DNA from: Pezizomycotina sp. ARF18 | Lineage: Eukaryota > Ascomycota | Assembly (NCBI GenBank): GCA_002224055.1 | Contig: AZLU01000322.1 | Location: 1 to 35,365 of the forward strand | Length of the DNA: 35,365 bases | Reading direction: 5' to 3' | In this document: positions 25,758 to 35,365 of the stretch, piece by piece | Layout: each line of letters starts with the position of its first letter | Numbering within the stretch: the first letter of the stretch is position 1 | Program-made: the position numbers and the translations under genes | The notes under the pieces: generated by a model | Databases searched by the model: none | What the model was told of the DNA's origin: nothing | What the model saw: the letters and a program-made list of their open reading frames with translations, nothing else

Positions 25758-28700
25758 ATTTCAATCCTCCGAGTCGAGAGCCCGCGAGCGTTCCACCGGT
25801 TGGCTCTCTAAGAGATCGCCTGAAAGACAAGTTAAAGGCCGATCCATCCATACTTACTACTCCTCTTCCTGAAAAATCTGGTTGGGGAAAAATGCAGGAT
25901 CGGTTCGTTAGCAGGAGCCATGCGACAACAGGATCACAAGCGGCTTATGGGCAAAGGAGAATCCAGCGAAGGGGTTTTTGACACTGATCTCACGTCTACG
26001 AACTTCGTCGACACTCGGGATCCGTCAGGGATGACTGGTGTCTCAAGGATTAACCCGGGCTCTATCGTAGAGGTCACGTAAGTAGATGTTTTATTTTTGG
26101 CTATTGAAAATTAATCATAGAATGGTCCACCGATTCTCCGAGGAGGCTAGTATACTATATGGTCTAACTCTCATTTCTCATATACAGGTTGAGGCCAGGT
26201 GTCGCTCCCGTCTTCGGCGTTGCCATCCAAAAATCACGAACAAAGGCGGATGATTACTTCTTCATTATGGCTGGTGGGCAGGTCAAGGAATTTTCAGGCC
26301 GGTTCTGCTTCTACGTGATGCCTGAGTTCGTGTCAGAGGAAACGATCGAAGAAATTATTACGGCAACAAAGTCGACAGGCGAAGTCCCCAGGCATCTGCT
26401 CGTAGACGTGAGCTCCAGGATACGGCAGTTCGAATTGGACTGCAAAAAAGTACTTCTAAGTAATGCTCCAATCCTAAAGTCGATCGCAAGCAAAGTGTGC
26501 CTCGACAAAGAAGTTCAACAGCTCAGTCTCACGGAAGTCGCGCGGATAGTTTATAATGGTCGGGAGCCGTCCGAGTGGCAAAAGTACGCGGTGCACGTTT
26601 ACATGATGCAGGACAAGCAGCGGTTCCATACGGACACAAGATACCACTCCTCTACCCAGCTATGGGAGATTAAGCCTAAAACCTGGACGCGGAATTTTGA
26701 TCTAGTCAGTGGCTGGATTAGGGAGCATAATCCCCATATAAATAGTTTCGCTAAGAAGGCTCGGGAAGTCGTGGACATTTACCGCAAGGAAAAGGAGGCG
26801 CACACTTTCACCAGCGAATCGTCATCCAAACCGCTGAGAGTGTTCGAATTGAAAGACATCACGTGGACACCTGAGGATAAGGAAATCCTTAAATTCCTGG
26901 ATGAAGCTCTGCGTTCAAGAATTTCAGCTATCAGCCTTTTCGGGCCGTTTTATCCCGTGATTTTAAGGCTAGTAAATCGAGCCAAATGGAACAAATATGA
27001 TGCAGTGGCCTTAGGGGTGTTCCTAGAGGAAGTTGGGGTGAAGGTTCCGTGGGAGGACGAATCCATAAGCCGTCGCAATTACAGCTTGCCAGGACACCAT
27101 GACAATTACAAATACGTAGAGAGCCGTCACGATGATGCTTTTGCGAATTACGACGAGGGTAAGGAAGGGTTCATCAACTTTACCCAGAAAATGAAGGATT
27201 CGATGGCGGAGTTAAGGCACGATTGGGAGATCTCACAGTCTACTGTATCGATTCCAAGACTGCTGAAGAAATCGACGACGGCCTCTCGATTGAAAAGGTC
27301 CCGGGCTCTGAAGACGAAATTTGGCTTCGAGTCCACGTCGCCAATCCCTCCGCGTTCATCCCGCTCGATCACGAGCTCACGCAAATAGCTAGGCAGAAAA
27401 TTCAGGCCATATACCTTTGCCAGAGAAGTTATCCGATGCTGCCCAGCTCTATCACCACAACTATTCAGCTTGGCGCCAGGCCGCCCGGTTCTGACATTCA
27501 GCTTGAGGATGAATTCCAGAACCGGAAAGGTGCTCGAACATAACATCCGACTGGAAACGGTCCACAACGTTAAACGGATCACTTACTCTCAGATCGACCG
27601 ATTATTCACGGAGACGTAAATATTGCGGATAGGTTGTTCACTAATCGGCCCCCGCATCTTCGAGAAGAACTCCTGCGGACGCTCGAGGAGGAGGAGTCCC
27701 ATCGTGAGTGGAGTGAGGAAGAACGTAGCGACTTGGACCTTCTATACAACAGTATGGTAGCCAATTTAAGGCTTCGGTGTGGGCAAGGACTTGCGAGCCC
27801 CGGTTTCCCAAGGCTTGACGTCTTTGTTTCCGATGGAGAGGGCAATCCGTTAGCTTCCAGGGGACAAGTTGTCGACGCCGACCACCCCACGATCCGCGTC
27901 GGCTCGCCCTACATCGATACTTCCTTCGAGCCGCGCATGTACGATTCCACCCGTCCCGAATTCGTGGTAGTATCCAGCATGATGTTGGCGTGCCACGTGG
28001 CGGGCGATTGGTTAGCCAAGCGCGGCATCCCGGCGCCTTACCGCGCGCTCAGCGGATCTGGGACAACAAGGATCGGAAGATCTGTGGAAGGAGTACATAA
28101 AGCACTCGAGGAATGACCTCGTACCGTCATCGATCAGAGGATCGACTCCATCCTCCGAACGAAGGTATTCCCGAGCTATCTCCGTGCCCGAAGAGGCACG
28201 ACGTCCTCGGGTTCCAAACATACGTCAAAGCGACAAGCCCCTCCGGCGCTACACCGATATGCTTACCCACTACGTACTCGAGCACGAGCTTTGAACGAAA
28301 CCCTACCCGAACATGAGCGTAAACCGCCGCTCTTCGACCTGATCGCGATGTCGGACGAGTGCAAGTACATTGGACGAAGGAGCGCACCAACACGCTTACG
28401 CAGGGCAGTTCTATGAAGTATTGGACTGCGCAGCTCTTCGGCGAGCTCTACAGGTCCGGCGACCCATCGCTGCCGAAGGTTCTAATGATCCAAATCCAGA
28501 CCCTGGACGAGTGCCGAAGCATCCTTCCGGTGCGGCCCTTGGCTGGCCGCTGCTAACGTCAAGGTGGTCTTACCCTCGCAGGAGGTCTACGCCGAGCTAA
28601 AGCTCGGGGACATCGTTTACGCCAGGTTTTCCGACGATATGTTAGAGTACAACGAAGCCCGCACTGTATCGTACATGATGGAGTACGTGGGCAGAAAAAT

Positions 28701-28930
28701 TTCGGTCGACGAGACGAGGGACAGTTCATCGCGGACGTTGAGCTCCGCAAGAACGGCAAGCAGGAGGTCTCGCAGTGGCCGGTGCTCACGGAGTCAGACA
28801 TTGCCGAGGCAGAGGCCATCGGAAAGAATTTCCCCGAATCGAAATTCGTGCAGCAGCGGCGGGAGAGGTTGGAGATGAAAGACCGCAAGGTGGAAAAGCG
28901 GTCGGAAGGTTTCGCCAAACGTTATTGTTG
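25758..28930 (+). CDS. Mitochondrial 3'-5' exoribonuclease II, Dss1/Cyt-4 type (frame-broken)
   Basis: RNB-family exoribonuclease; homologues are yeast Dss1 (mitochondrial degradosome) and Neurospora Cyt-4, which degrade and process mitochondrial RNA. A segment GSLRDRLKDKLKADPS (about 25820) resembles the start of the conserved part. An intron at 26078-26187 joins GSIVEVT to LRPGVAPVFGVA. The next frame gives SLTEVARIVYNG, EWQKYAVHVYMMQD and WEIKP, typical of the mitochondrial subgroup. After a shortened G run (27225-27227) comes the catalytic loop CIDSKTAEEIDDGLS with metal-binding Asp residues, then VHVANPSAFIP, PMLPSSITTT, FSLRMNSRTGKVLEHN, VVSSMMLACHVAGDWLAKR and, across a shortened C run (28238-28241), the signature TSPLRRYTDMLTHY. 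The end holds an S1-like part (AELKLGDIVYARFSD). At least eight frame breaks. The true start is unresolved: the usual family size of about 1000-1100 residues would put it just upstream of 25758. Confidence 0.88.
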
Positions 28931-29673
28931 CCGATGACGAGCATGACCCTCTCCTCGGGGCGGTCAAAGATGCAGAGCTTGACAAGAAGAAGAAAGCTGC
29001 TGCCCAGGAGTTCAAAAAGCGCATCATTCTTATAAGGGATGACGCTCTCTCGAACAAAAAATCCGCGACAAAATCGATGAAACAACTGAAGAAGGACGCA
29101 TTAAAGCCAGGAAGGAGGGGCCCAGTGGATGCCGAAGACGAAAAAGTGAATCGTAAGGATAAGGGTAATGAGAAAAGGAGCCGGGACGCCAAGGCCCAGG
29201 AGGAAAAAGTCCAGAAGGAAAGGTCCAGGAGGTAATGGTCGAGGAGGAAAAGGCCGTGGATGAAAATGGCAAAGAAGTAGTCCCGACGTGTCAGAGAAGT
29301 TCAAGCCAAGAAGAGCAGAAGAAAGAGAAAGAAAAAAACACCCGCAGCAAAATTCAAAATCGGTGTCAAAGGAAGAAGAGCCCGTCGAGGAGGTAATATC
29401 GGAAGCATCAGCGGAGAAGAAAGCAAAGCGAAAAATAAAGCCGCAGCAAAAGTCAGAAAAGGTGCAAGAGGAAGTAAAGGCCGACGACGAGGCGCTTTCA
29501 GAATTACTACCAAAGAAACCGAAGCCTTTCTTTCTCCAGAAGATGAAGCCAGGGCGGCCCTGCTGAAGGAGAAAAAGAGGGCGAAGATGAGGGCAAAAAA
29601 GCTCAAAAAGCGAGCAGAGATAGAAACAAAGAAGGCGAAGGGATTGGCCGAGGGAATTGGAGAGAGAAAATAA
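28931..29673 (+). CDS. Lys/Glu-rich tail, probably C-terminal extension of the RNase II
   Basis: After ESKFVQQRRERLEMKDRKVE and FAK the reading continues without an obvious stop in the corrected frame as VIVADDEHDPLLGAVKDAEL, KKKKAAAQEFKKRIILIRDD, then long Lys/Glu/Arg-rich segments (KPRRAEERERKKHPQQN, EEEPVEEVISEASAEKK, LLKEKKRAKMRAKKLKKRAE) to a stop at 29671-29673. Frame changes are needed near 28918, 29215, 29290 and 29520. Composition predicts a disordered or coiled-coil, RNA-binding-like tail. Yeast Dss1 has no such tail to my knowledge, so it may be lineage-specific or a separate small gene. Confidence 0.45.
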
Positions 29674-32566
29674 AGAAAAGCAGACGAGCGATTGGAAAAT
29701 AAGACCACGGAGTAAAGAAAGATGCTATCTCTCAAAAAAGAGGGGAGGTGAAAAAAAATGAGGGAGGCCACTGTAAGATAGGTACGTGATGCTCATGGCC
29801 TCTACAATTGTACAGCTCATTCGTTAAGAAAGAGCATTTTCAAGGATGCATGCGTATCTCTAGATATTATGTATTACTCTCTCTCTACCTCTCCGGCTTA
29901 TAGGGTTCAAAAAAAAAAGGCGTACAATCTTGCATTTCACCTGTATATAACGAAGTATATGTATAATCTCTTGTACATTCTCAGCATAGCTTTAATTGAA
30001 AATATAGATATCGGCGGCGCCCCTTGTGGGATTTGATCATGCAGCATTAAGTTTTGCAATAACACAGGCTTGTAAAGGAGAAAAAGGCTTCCTCTCGGTC
30101 TTTTATTGCTGAAATATCAGAGCATTTCATCGTATCCTCATATCGAGCGACTCGTGACAGCCATTTCACTCGATCCGCGTTGGTCAATGATTCTGTCTTT
30201 AATGGGGATCGTTTGTAAGTGTAGATACCCCCCCCCCCTCTTTGACATATGATTTCAATCCTCCAAACGAGGTTATTGCTAACTAGTTTTTACTATTTAT
30301 TTCCTGAGAGTTCTTTCGTCATGCAAAGGCAATACGTTTCTAGTTTTGAGAGGAGCGTGTCTGAAAGCCAGGCAAGACTGCCTCCATCTAATATACCATA
30401 GTAAATATTCTTATGCCAAAGCCTCACTGAATATACCTTCCGTCCTCTCGCATCGCTGCTTTCTTTCTCGAAGTTCTGCGATACATGGAAGCTCATACCG
30501 GTGATCTAAAACTTCTCAAAAGTTCACGATCGTAAATAGGTTAATCAGCGTATACAACACGTATGCAATCTAAAGGAGACTGTGACCGCTTACGCAGGCA
30601 TACCTTCCTTCGAAAAATTACAATGAGCAAGATTGAAACGGTGTTATTTCTTATTTAGAAACATTATTGAAGGAGAGAAATACTGGTTTTTTTTACTTCG
30701 AAGGAATAGTATGGATAGAATAATACCGAAAGCGAAACCATAAGGGCCGACGATTGGACGGAGAATCTGTGTCTAAGTTTTTCTTTCTTGATTTTTCTCT
30801 TCCGAGGGAATAGGGAGAGGATGTTCTTTGTCGTAGTATATGGACTCGTACATTTCTATATCATGAATTCTGTTTTTCATCTGTTAACATTCCGATTAAT
30901 AGTCTGAGAAGGATTTTCTGCATATTAGTATTTATTCGATTCTCTCGTCTGTAAAATGAAAAAAGTTTCATTTTTTTTCTTCAACTCGGTGGCGAGATGG
31001 AATCAAGAGATGAACGGAATGAAGGATGCAAATGCTGGCTTCTATGAAATCTACAATCATCGTAGTCGTTAATAGACTTGAAAAATGTACATACATGTAA
31101 ACGAATTCGCTCCTGGGGTATAATGCAAGTCTCCTACAAGCAAGAGATGGCCATGACAGTTCGAATAAACGCATTCACGTAATGGATTAACTCGACCTCA
31201 ACGAAGCCAAGTGTCAGACAATCAATAAAGATAGAAAAGTCGGCGACTCTGAGTACTGTAATCAAATACCATGTCTCTCTTCTACACCGTAACGTTACAT
31301 CTCTGATCACCGACCTGGTCAAGGTCAGATATCTTCATTTTATTGATATTGATAGTTTTATGAAGATCTCAGTTTTTGTCGTGCGACTTGAAGAACTCTG
31401 ATGCCTTTTTCTTCGTCAGAAACCGTCTTAAGTCCGTCAAACTTTATGTATTATACCTATTTGAATATAAGACCGAAAGGATTACCTGCTACTAGAGCGT
31501 CAAGGCATATTTATCGAACTGATGAACAGTTTCTAGTAGTATTTGCAAAGCATATCAGGCACGCCTTTGTCACAAATAGTGTTATAACTTGGTACCATGG
31601 TATTGAATTGAAAGAAGTAAGGGTTATGGTCATATCCCAAAGATTCGCGAGCGTAAGTATTCCACTTGTAATTAGTATCAAAGATGGCTTCACATGGTCG
31701 TAGTTCATTATCCATATAGTTACATCCCTAGCTATATTGCTTCAACAATATAGCCACCGATATCTGTAGTGAATATGCGAAGGGACGTCTTGGTTCGTTC
31801 AAACATAATCGCTACAATGATACATCTAAGCCCGGTAAACACTACGGTACACATATCCAAGACTGCCAATACATTGAAACGTAGACCATTCTCCCAAAAG
31901 GATTGGGAAGAAAACATTACGGCCAATCATTTACATAGTAAAACTCTTTGGAAGGTTAAGTTTCTGCATCGTCGCAATAGAGAAGGTGCGAACATGTACG
32001 AAAGGGGCATCGGAGGAACACTTTGCAAAATCCCCTCAAAGCACAGCCTCCACCATACTTTTTCCCCCTTTTTCTCGTAGTGTTGTGCTTTCAAGGCGAC
32101 AACAGGTCAGCGCTTCCAGAACTTAGATTTAGACTTATCCACGGTAAATGCTGCACCTTTTTGCTGTAGAAGATAGCATGCCCATGTCAGCGCCTTATGA
32201 TGCATATCGAGAAGACTGGAACCGCTGCCACTTGGACAGTGCATTCCGACAGTAACAAGAAGTACGACGGTCAAGTATGGCAGGTGAAGGCCAAAAAGCA
32301 CAACGAACAGGTTGTGACGGGGTGTGCAAGGCTTTGTATAAAGTTCATCACGGATTTTTACCTTCATCATTGAAGAATATTACTGGTCGATAGCTCAACG
32401 TTCCCCCATGCGTGATATATTTCACCTTCCATAGCCTCGTTTCTTAGTTATGATAATATGTACGTAAAGGACCAGGAACAATGATCTCCCAGGAGCTCAA
32501 GGGGCCCAAAAGTGGACGCTAATTAATGTGAGATGCGGTCGAATGCTACGCTGTAATTTAACTTAC
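29674..32566. other. Gene-free interval with an 11-base C run
   Basis: The first few hundred bases are the 3' flank of the RNase II unit. It includes C11 at 30228-30238, a homopolymer that was not shortened in the sequence. Open frames of 100 and 103 codons (31401-31703, 31769-32080, plus) and 87 codons (32107-32370, minus) exist, but such lengths are expected by chance and none resembles a known protein. Confidence 0.45.
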
Positions 32567-32938
32567 CCCGTCTCGATGAGAATTGCGAAATGAACTGAAG
32601 TCCTCGAGCCAGAGCGTACCCGTCGAGATTGAAATAGTCCTTCTTCTTCTGACTGGCACTGGGAGGTGTCCCGAATGATTTCCACGATGCAGTTGTAAAG
32701 CAAAACTCAAGGATGTGTTCGACGACGTCTTTTTCAAGAAACATGCACCCCCATGGCCATGCAGAAGTCGATGATCTTCTGGAAGACAGGCCAGGATAGG
32801 AATGCTTCCGAGAGTGTCGTCAAGCAGATATTTCTTCCAATAATACATCGAAACGTCAGGTATGACTCATGGGTCGGTCTCTTGACGTGAGAGCATGCAC
32901 CGTATGAAGTCGCTTACTAGGTACTCGTGGATACTCAT
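32567..32938 (-). CDS. Coding-like patch of unknown function (frame-broken)
   Basis: Reading down the minus strand from the ATG at 32938 gives MSIHEYLVSDFIRCMLSRQ, one in-frame TGA, then MYYWKKYLLDDTL. A one-base frame change leads to FLSWPVFQKIIDFCMAMGVH, and another to FLEKDVVEHILEFCFTTASW and YFNLDGYALARGLQFISQF, ending at a GTAAGT donor (32566-32561). The helical, aromatic-rich character, the indel pattern shared with the real genes and the donor site suggest part of a true gene. I recognise no family and could not link it to further exons. Confidence 0.3.
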
Positions 32939-33308
32939 CCGGGAACGAAACAGTGAAACAAGCGAAAGCAAGAGTACTCCAACATAGAGCCATTAAGCGT
33001 ATTCAGATGTCAGTCTCAGGCCACGCCTGTGAGATAGAAAACCAATCAGCCGTAGCAAGCGGTTTCCTGAGCGATCTATTCATGGTATTTTCCAGCCGCA
33101 ATCACCTTACATTTTGCGAGCATGGAAGAGACCTTACTCTCGATTTGAACCGAGAGAGGCATTACTGACATCGTATACTAGACGGTTCTTTTGCTTACCA
33201 ACATTCCGCTTCTAGGAAAGAACAATCCGACCTTGTACGGCTTCTAGCAGCATTTTCTTTCGTCTCTTACAAGGAATAAAATTAAATGATGTTATTCACT
33301 CACCTTAC

Positions 33309-33415
33309 CGGTGTATATAGCGCACCAAGGTCTTTCCTATGCCAGTATAGCCAATCATGCCGGAGGTGCCGTGCCATTTAATTGGTATAGATACACTAGG
33401 GCCCTTTTCACCCAT
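33309..33415 (-). CDS. Possible small exon with a Walker A-like motif
   Basis: From an ATG at 33415 the minus strand reads MGEKGPSVSIPIKWHGTSG, then MIGYTGIGKTLVRYIH, and meets a GTAAGG donor at 33308-33303; without splicing it stops at TAA after 36 residues. GYTGIGKT fits GxxxxGK[ST]. By a rough estimate about one such motif is expected by chance across six frames of a window this size, so this is weak. No Walker B partner or following exon was identified. Confidence 0.2.
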
Positions 33416-33826
33416 TTGACGTTACCTCCCCGGAGTGCCTCTCCAGTGAAATCTCGCTTGCCCCTGTAGTGACGAAATTACAGAAAAACTGCTCCGGGTA
33501 CGAAATAGACTTTACCTAGTAACTTGATTATATAAAAACGATATATGGCGCCCGTACGATCGAGAGGATGAGATGATCTGTTTTCTTGCTACCTAACTGC
33601 AACCCAGGGAAGTGGAACGACATTTTGTGTAACTTCCTGGAAGATTCTTTCCGTCGTGATTAGGATACCATGAAGATCCATTTTCGTATATACTAGGATA
33701 ACGGCGGTGTGAATCTGCAAGCTGAGGAAGGAAGATTGTAAACTTTCAAAAGGCTTGGAAAGTAGAAGGAAGAAAGTCCAGACCGTCCCTCTTATCAAGA
33801 ACAGGTCATTTCCATTTGGAGATGTG

Positions 33827-33944
33827 TTTTATTTTATTTTTTTTATTATTTTGGCTCGAGGTGGATGATGGCGTTGCTTTTTTAAGGGTCCGAAGCCAAA
33901 GCTGTCAAAAAAAAAAAAAAATAAATAAATAAATAAAAAAAATA
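33827..33944. repeat. Imperfect AT-rich inverted repeat
   Basis: A T-rich arm (33827-33852, ttttattttatttttttt and similar) faces an A-rich arm with (aaat)n (33907-33944) across a spacer of about 54 bases. The arms can pair imperfectly. It could form a cruciform or act as a 3' end or transposon-end structure, but simple-sequence growth explains it equally well. Confidence 0.5.
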
Positions 33945-35365
33945 AGAGACCCTCGCATTACTTAAAATGAAAAATACTAGTATCTTCCAGTACAGCGGTG
34001 ACCCTTACTTCCCTGTCCTTCTGTCTTCTTTCTATCTTCTATTTCTTTCCCCTTTTATCTTTCGAACGCATTAAATATCTATCAATTCAGTCCCCCTTTC
34101 AGCTCTTTCGTTCTATATTTACTATATCGTCTTTGCTTTAACCACTTAAACTCCTATTTCTGGTTCTCGATAAGCAAGCAGCTCAGCCACCAAGCCCTAA
34201 TCACCGATAATGTCACATTTCTCAGCCTTTTTTCATCATCCGCCTTCGTTCTTTCCAGATAGGAGCAATTGCCTTTTCCAGGAAGATCCCCGTCATTGAT
34301 TCCTTCTAGAAGACCTGAAGAAAGAAAGAGAGAGAGAGAGAGAGAGAAAGGAAGGTTGGGTCTCACATTTGTCCGCCCTTCTTCTCGTTCTTCTTTTCTT
34401 CTTTCTTTTTTTTTCCCCTTGCAAGCTCTCTGATCTCCGGCAGCAATCGTTGTAGCCCTACGCTTCTCGCCTATCCAACTTCCAACCCTGCAAAGCATTA
34501 CGGACTCTCCGAACAAGAAATCTTGAAGGTTTGATCCCAAATGAACGAAATGCACGGTTTCGGTGTGGAACTTTCCGTCAGTCTCAAGTCTGGTATCTGC
34601 TGCCTGGACTTGCCGTGCCTGCTCCGTTTTCATTTCGGTTGTCTTTTTTGCTCACTTTAAACCGCGGTCCAAGCCCTGCCAATAAAGAAGCGCTTGCATC
34701 AAGTTGCGAGTCGCCGCAGCGACGTCCCAAAAACGTTCAATATGCATGCCAAGTACTTTTGTTCGTTTGTCCTTGGAGTCGAGGAAGAAGGCATGGATGC
34801 AACAAGCCTTGTTGTCGCCTAGGTTTTAACTTGTGGTGTGAAGGTGTTTGTGCTCTACCCCAATTTGTTCTATTTTTACTCTAAACGTCCATTTTAGCCG
34901 CTACCCTGTTTCAAGCTAAGCACTATAATTCGTTTCCCGAATAAGTATGTTTTATTTCTGACCGATTCAATAGGACAAGTCCCTGGCGCAATACTCGTGG
35001 AAACAAAGCCCGGAGAATATAGTTTATTTTATTGGTTTCTAGAATCCAGAGCCCGCAGAAAAGAAGGCTCGCATCGTTTCATTAAGCGGCCCAAACAGGA
35101 AGGCTTGATATCTTGGCTCAGCAGCTCGTCCTTTATTTGAATCATGAAAAGCACTGCAACCCCGTATTTTTATTTTTTATTTTTTTTGTCACGTCCCGGG
35201 CACACCGCCATTGCGGCAGTGTCATATCCAAATCAAAGCGAATTATCTTCCGGCCTGGCGGTCAAGAATCGAATTTCAGAAGAAGAAAAAAAAAAATATA
35301 ACTGAATAAAGAGTGCGATCGTCAGATCTACTTACTGAGCCAGACTTACTCAGCAATACAATGGC
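33945..35365. other. Gene-free right end with pyrimidine-rich DNA and (AG)10
   Basis: Pyrimidine-rich DNA at 34005-34080 and 34375-34420 (+ strand) and (AG)10 at 34327-34346 resemble a fungal promoter or 5' leader; a plus-strand gene could begin beyond the window. Minus frame 34154-34633 (159 codons) spans the AG repeat and a Lys/Glu/Arg run, and plus frame 34531-34884 (117 codons) has no recognisable domain; neither is supported. Confidence 0.4.

Noticed and set aside
30228-30238. C11 run as a telomere or origin element
   Set aside because: An isolated homopolymer without repeat context.
32107-32370. 87-codon minus-strand frame with a hydrophobic stretch
   Set aside because: The plus strand of the same DNA also reads plausibly (for example KKYDGQVWQVKAKKH), so neither strand is clearly coding; chance length.
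34154-34633. 159-codon minus-strand frame
   Set aside because: It crosses (AG)10 and a purine-rich tract and contains low-complexity Ser/Leu and Lys/Glu runs; no domain recognised.

Overview
The window looks like nuclear DNA of a filamentous ascomycete (Pezizomycotina). Three things point there: short spliceosomal introns with GTAAGT/GTATGT donors, a heavily C-to-T mutated repeat block with the dinucleotide signature of repeat-induced point mutation (RIP), and a fungal gene set (UTP-glucose-1-phosphate uridylyltransferase, MoaD-type molybdopterin synthase subunit, AidB-like acyl-CoA dehydrogenase, mitochondrial Dss1/Cyt-4-type RNase II, secreted DUF7492-like protein). I cannot place it at class or genus level.

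Layout. 1-3640 is an extremely AT-rich repeat relic; its first 400 bases contain no CpA and no TpG on the + strand while CpG survives. 3641-9426 is a long stretch without genes and with almost unbiased dinucleotides. 9427-11095 (minus) is a secreted DUF7492-like protein with a collagen-like Gly-X-X tail. 11096-14795 is gene-free and rich in A/T runs. 14796-17541 (minus) is a complete six-exon UGP1 gene. 17542-20199 is mostly gene-free, with a 27-base T run. 20200-20459 (minus) is a small MoaD/MOCS2A (CnxG) gene. 21261-23292 (plus) is an AidB-like acyl-CoA dehydrogenase ending in the peroxisomal signal SKL. 23845-29673 (plus) is coding almost throughout: an unrecognised charged N-terminal part, a mitochondrial RNase II (RNB) core, and a Lys/Glu-rich tail. 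29674-35365 has no gene I can recognise, only two weak coding-like patches on the minus strand.

Every recognisable gene is broken by several single-base frame changes, although residues on both sides stay highly conserved. Nearly all are one-base losses, many of them shortened G or C runs (for example CCCC read as CCC). Because this affects housekeeping genes such as UGP1, and one pair of indels cancels inside an invariant loop, I read it as uncorrected sequencing or assembly error rather than gene death. Gene models here must be built across frames; three calls (the SKL terminus, the MoaD gene and UGP1 exon 1) only appear that way.

The genes are unrelated housekeeping or secreted functions: UDP-glucose supply, molybdenum cofactor synthesis, peroxisomal acyl-CoA metabolism, mitochondrial RNA turnover. 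I see no biosynthetic cluster, defence system, CRISPR array or convincing new multi-gene system.
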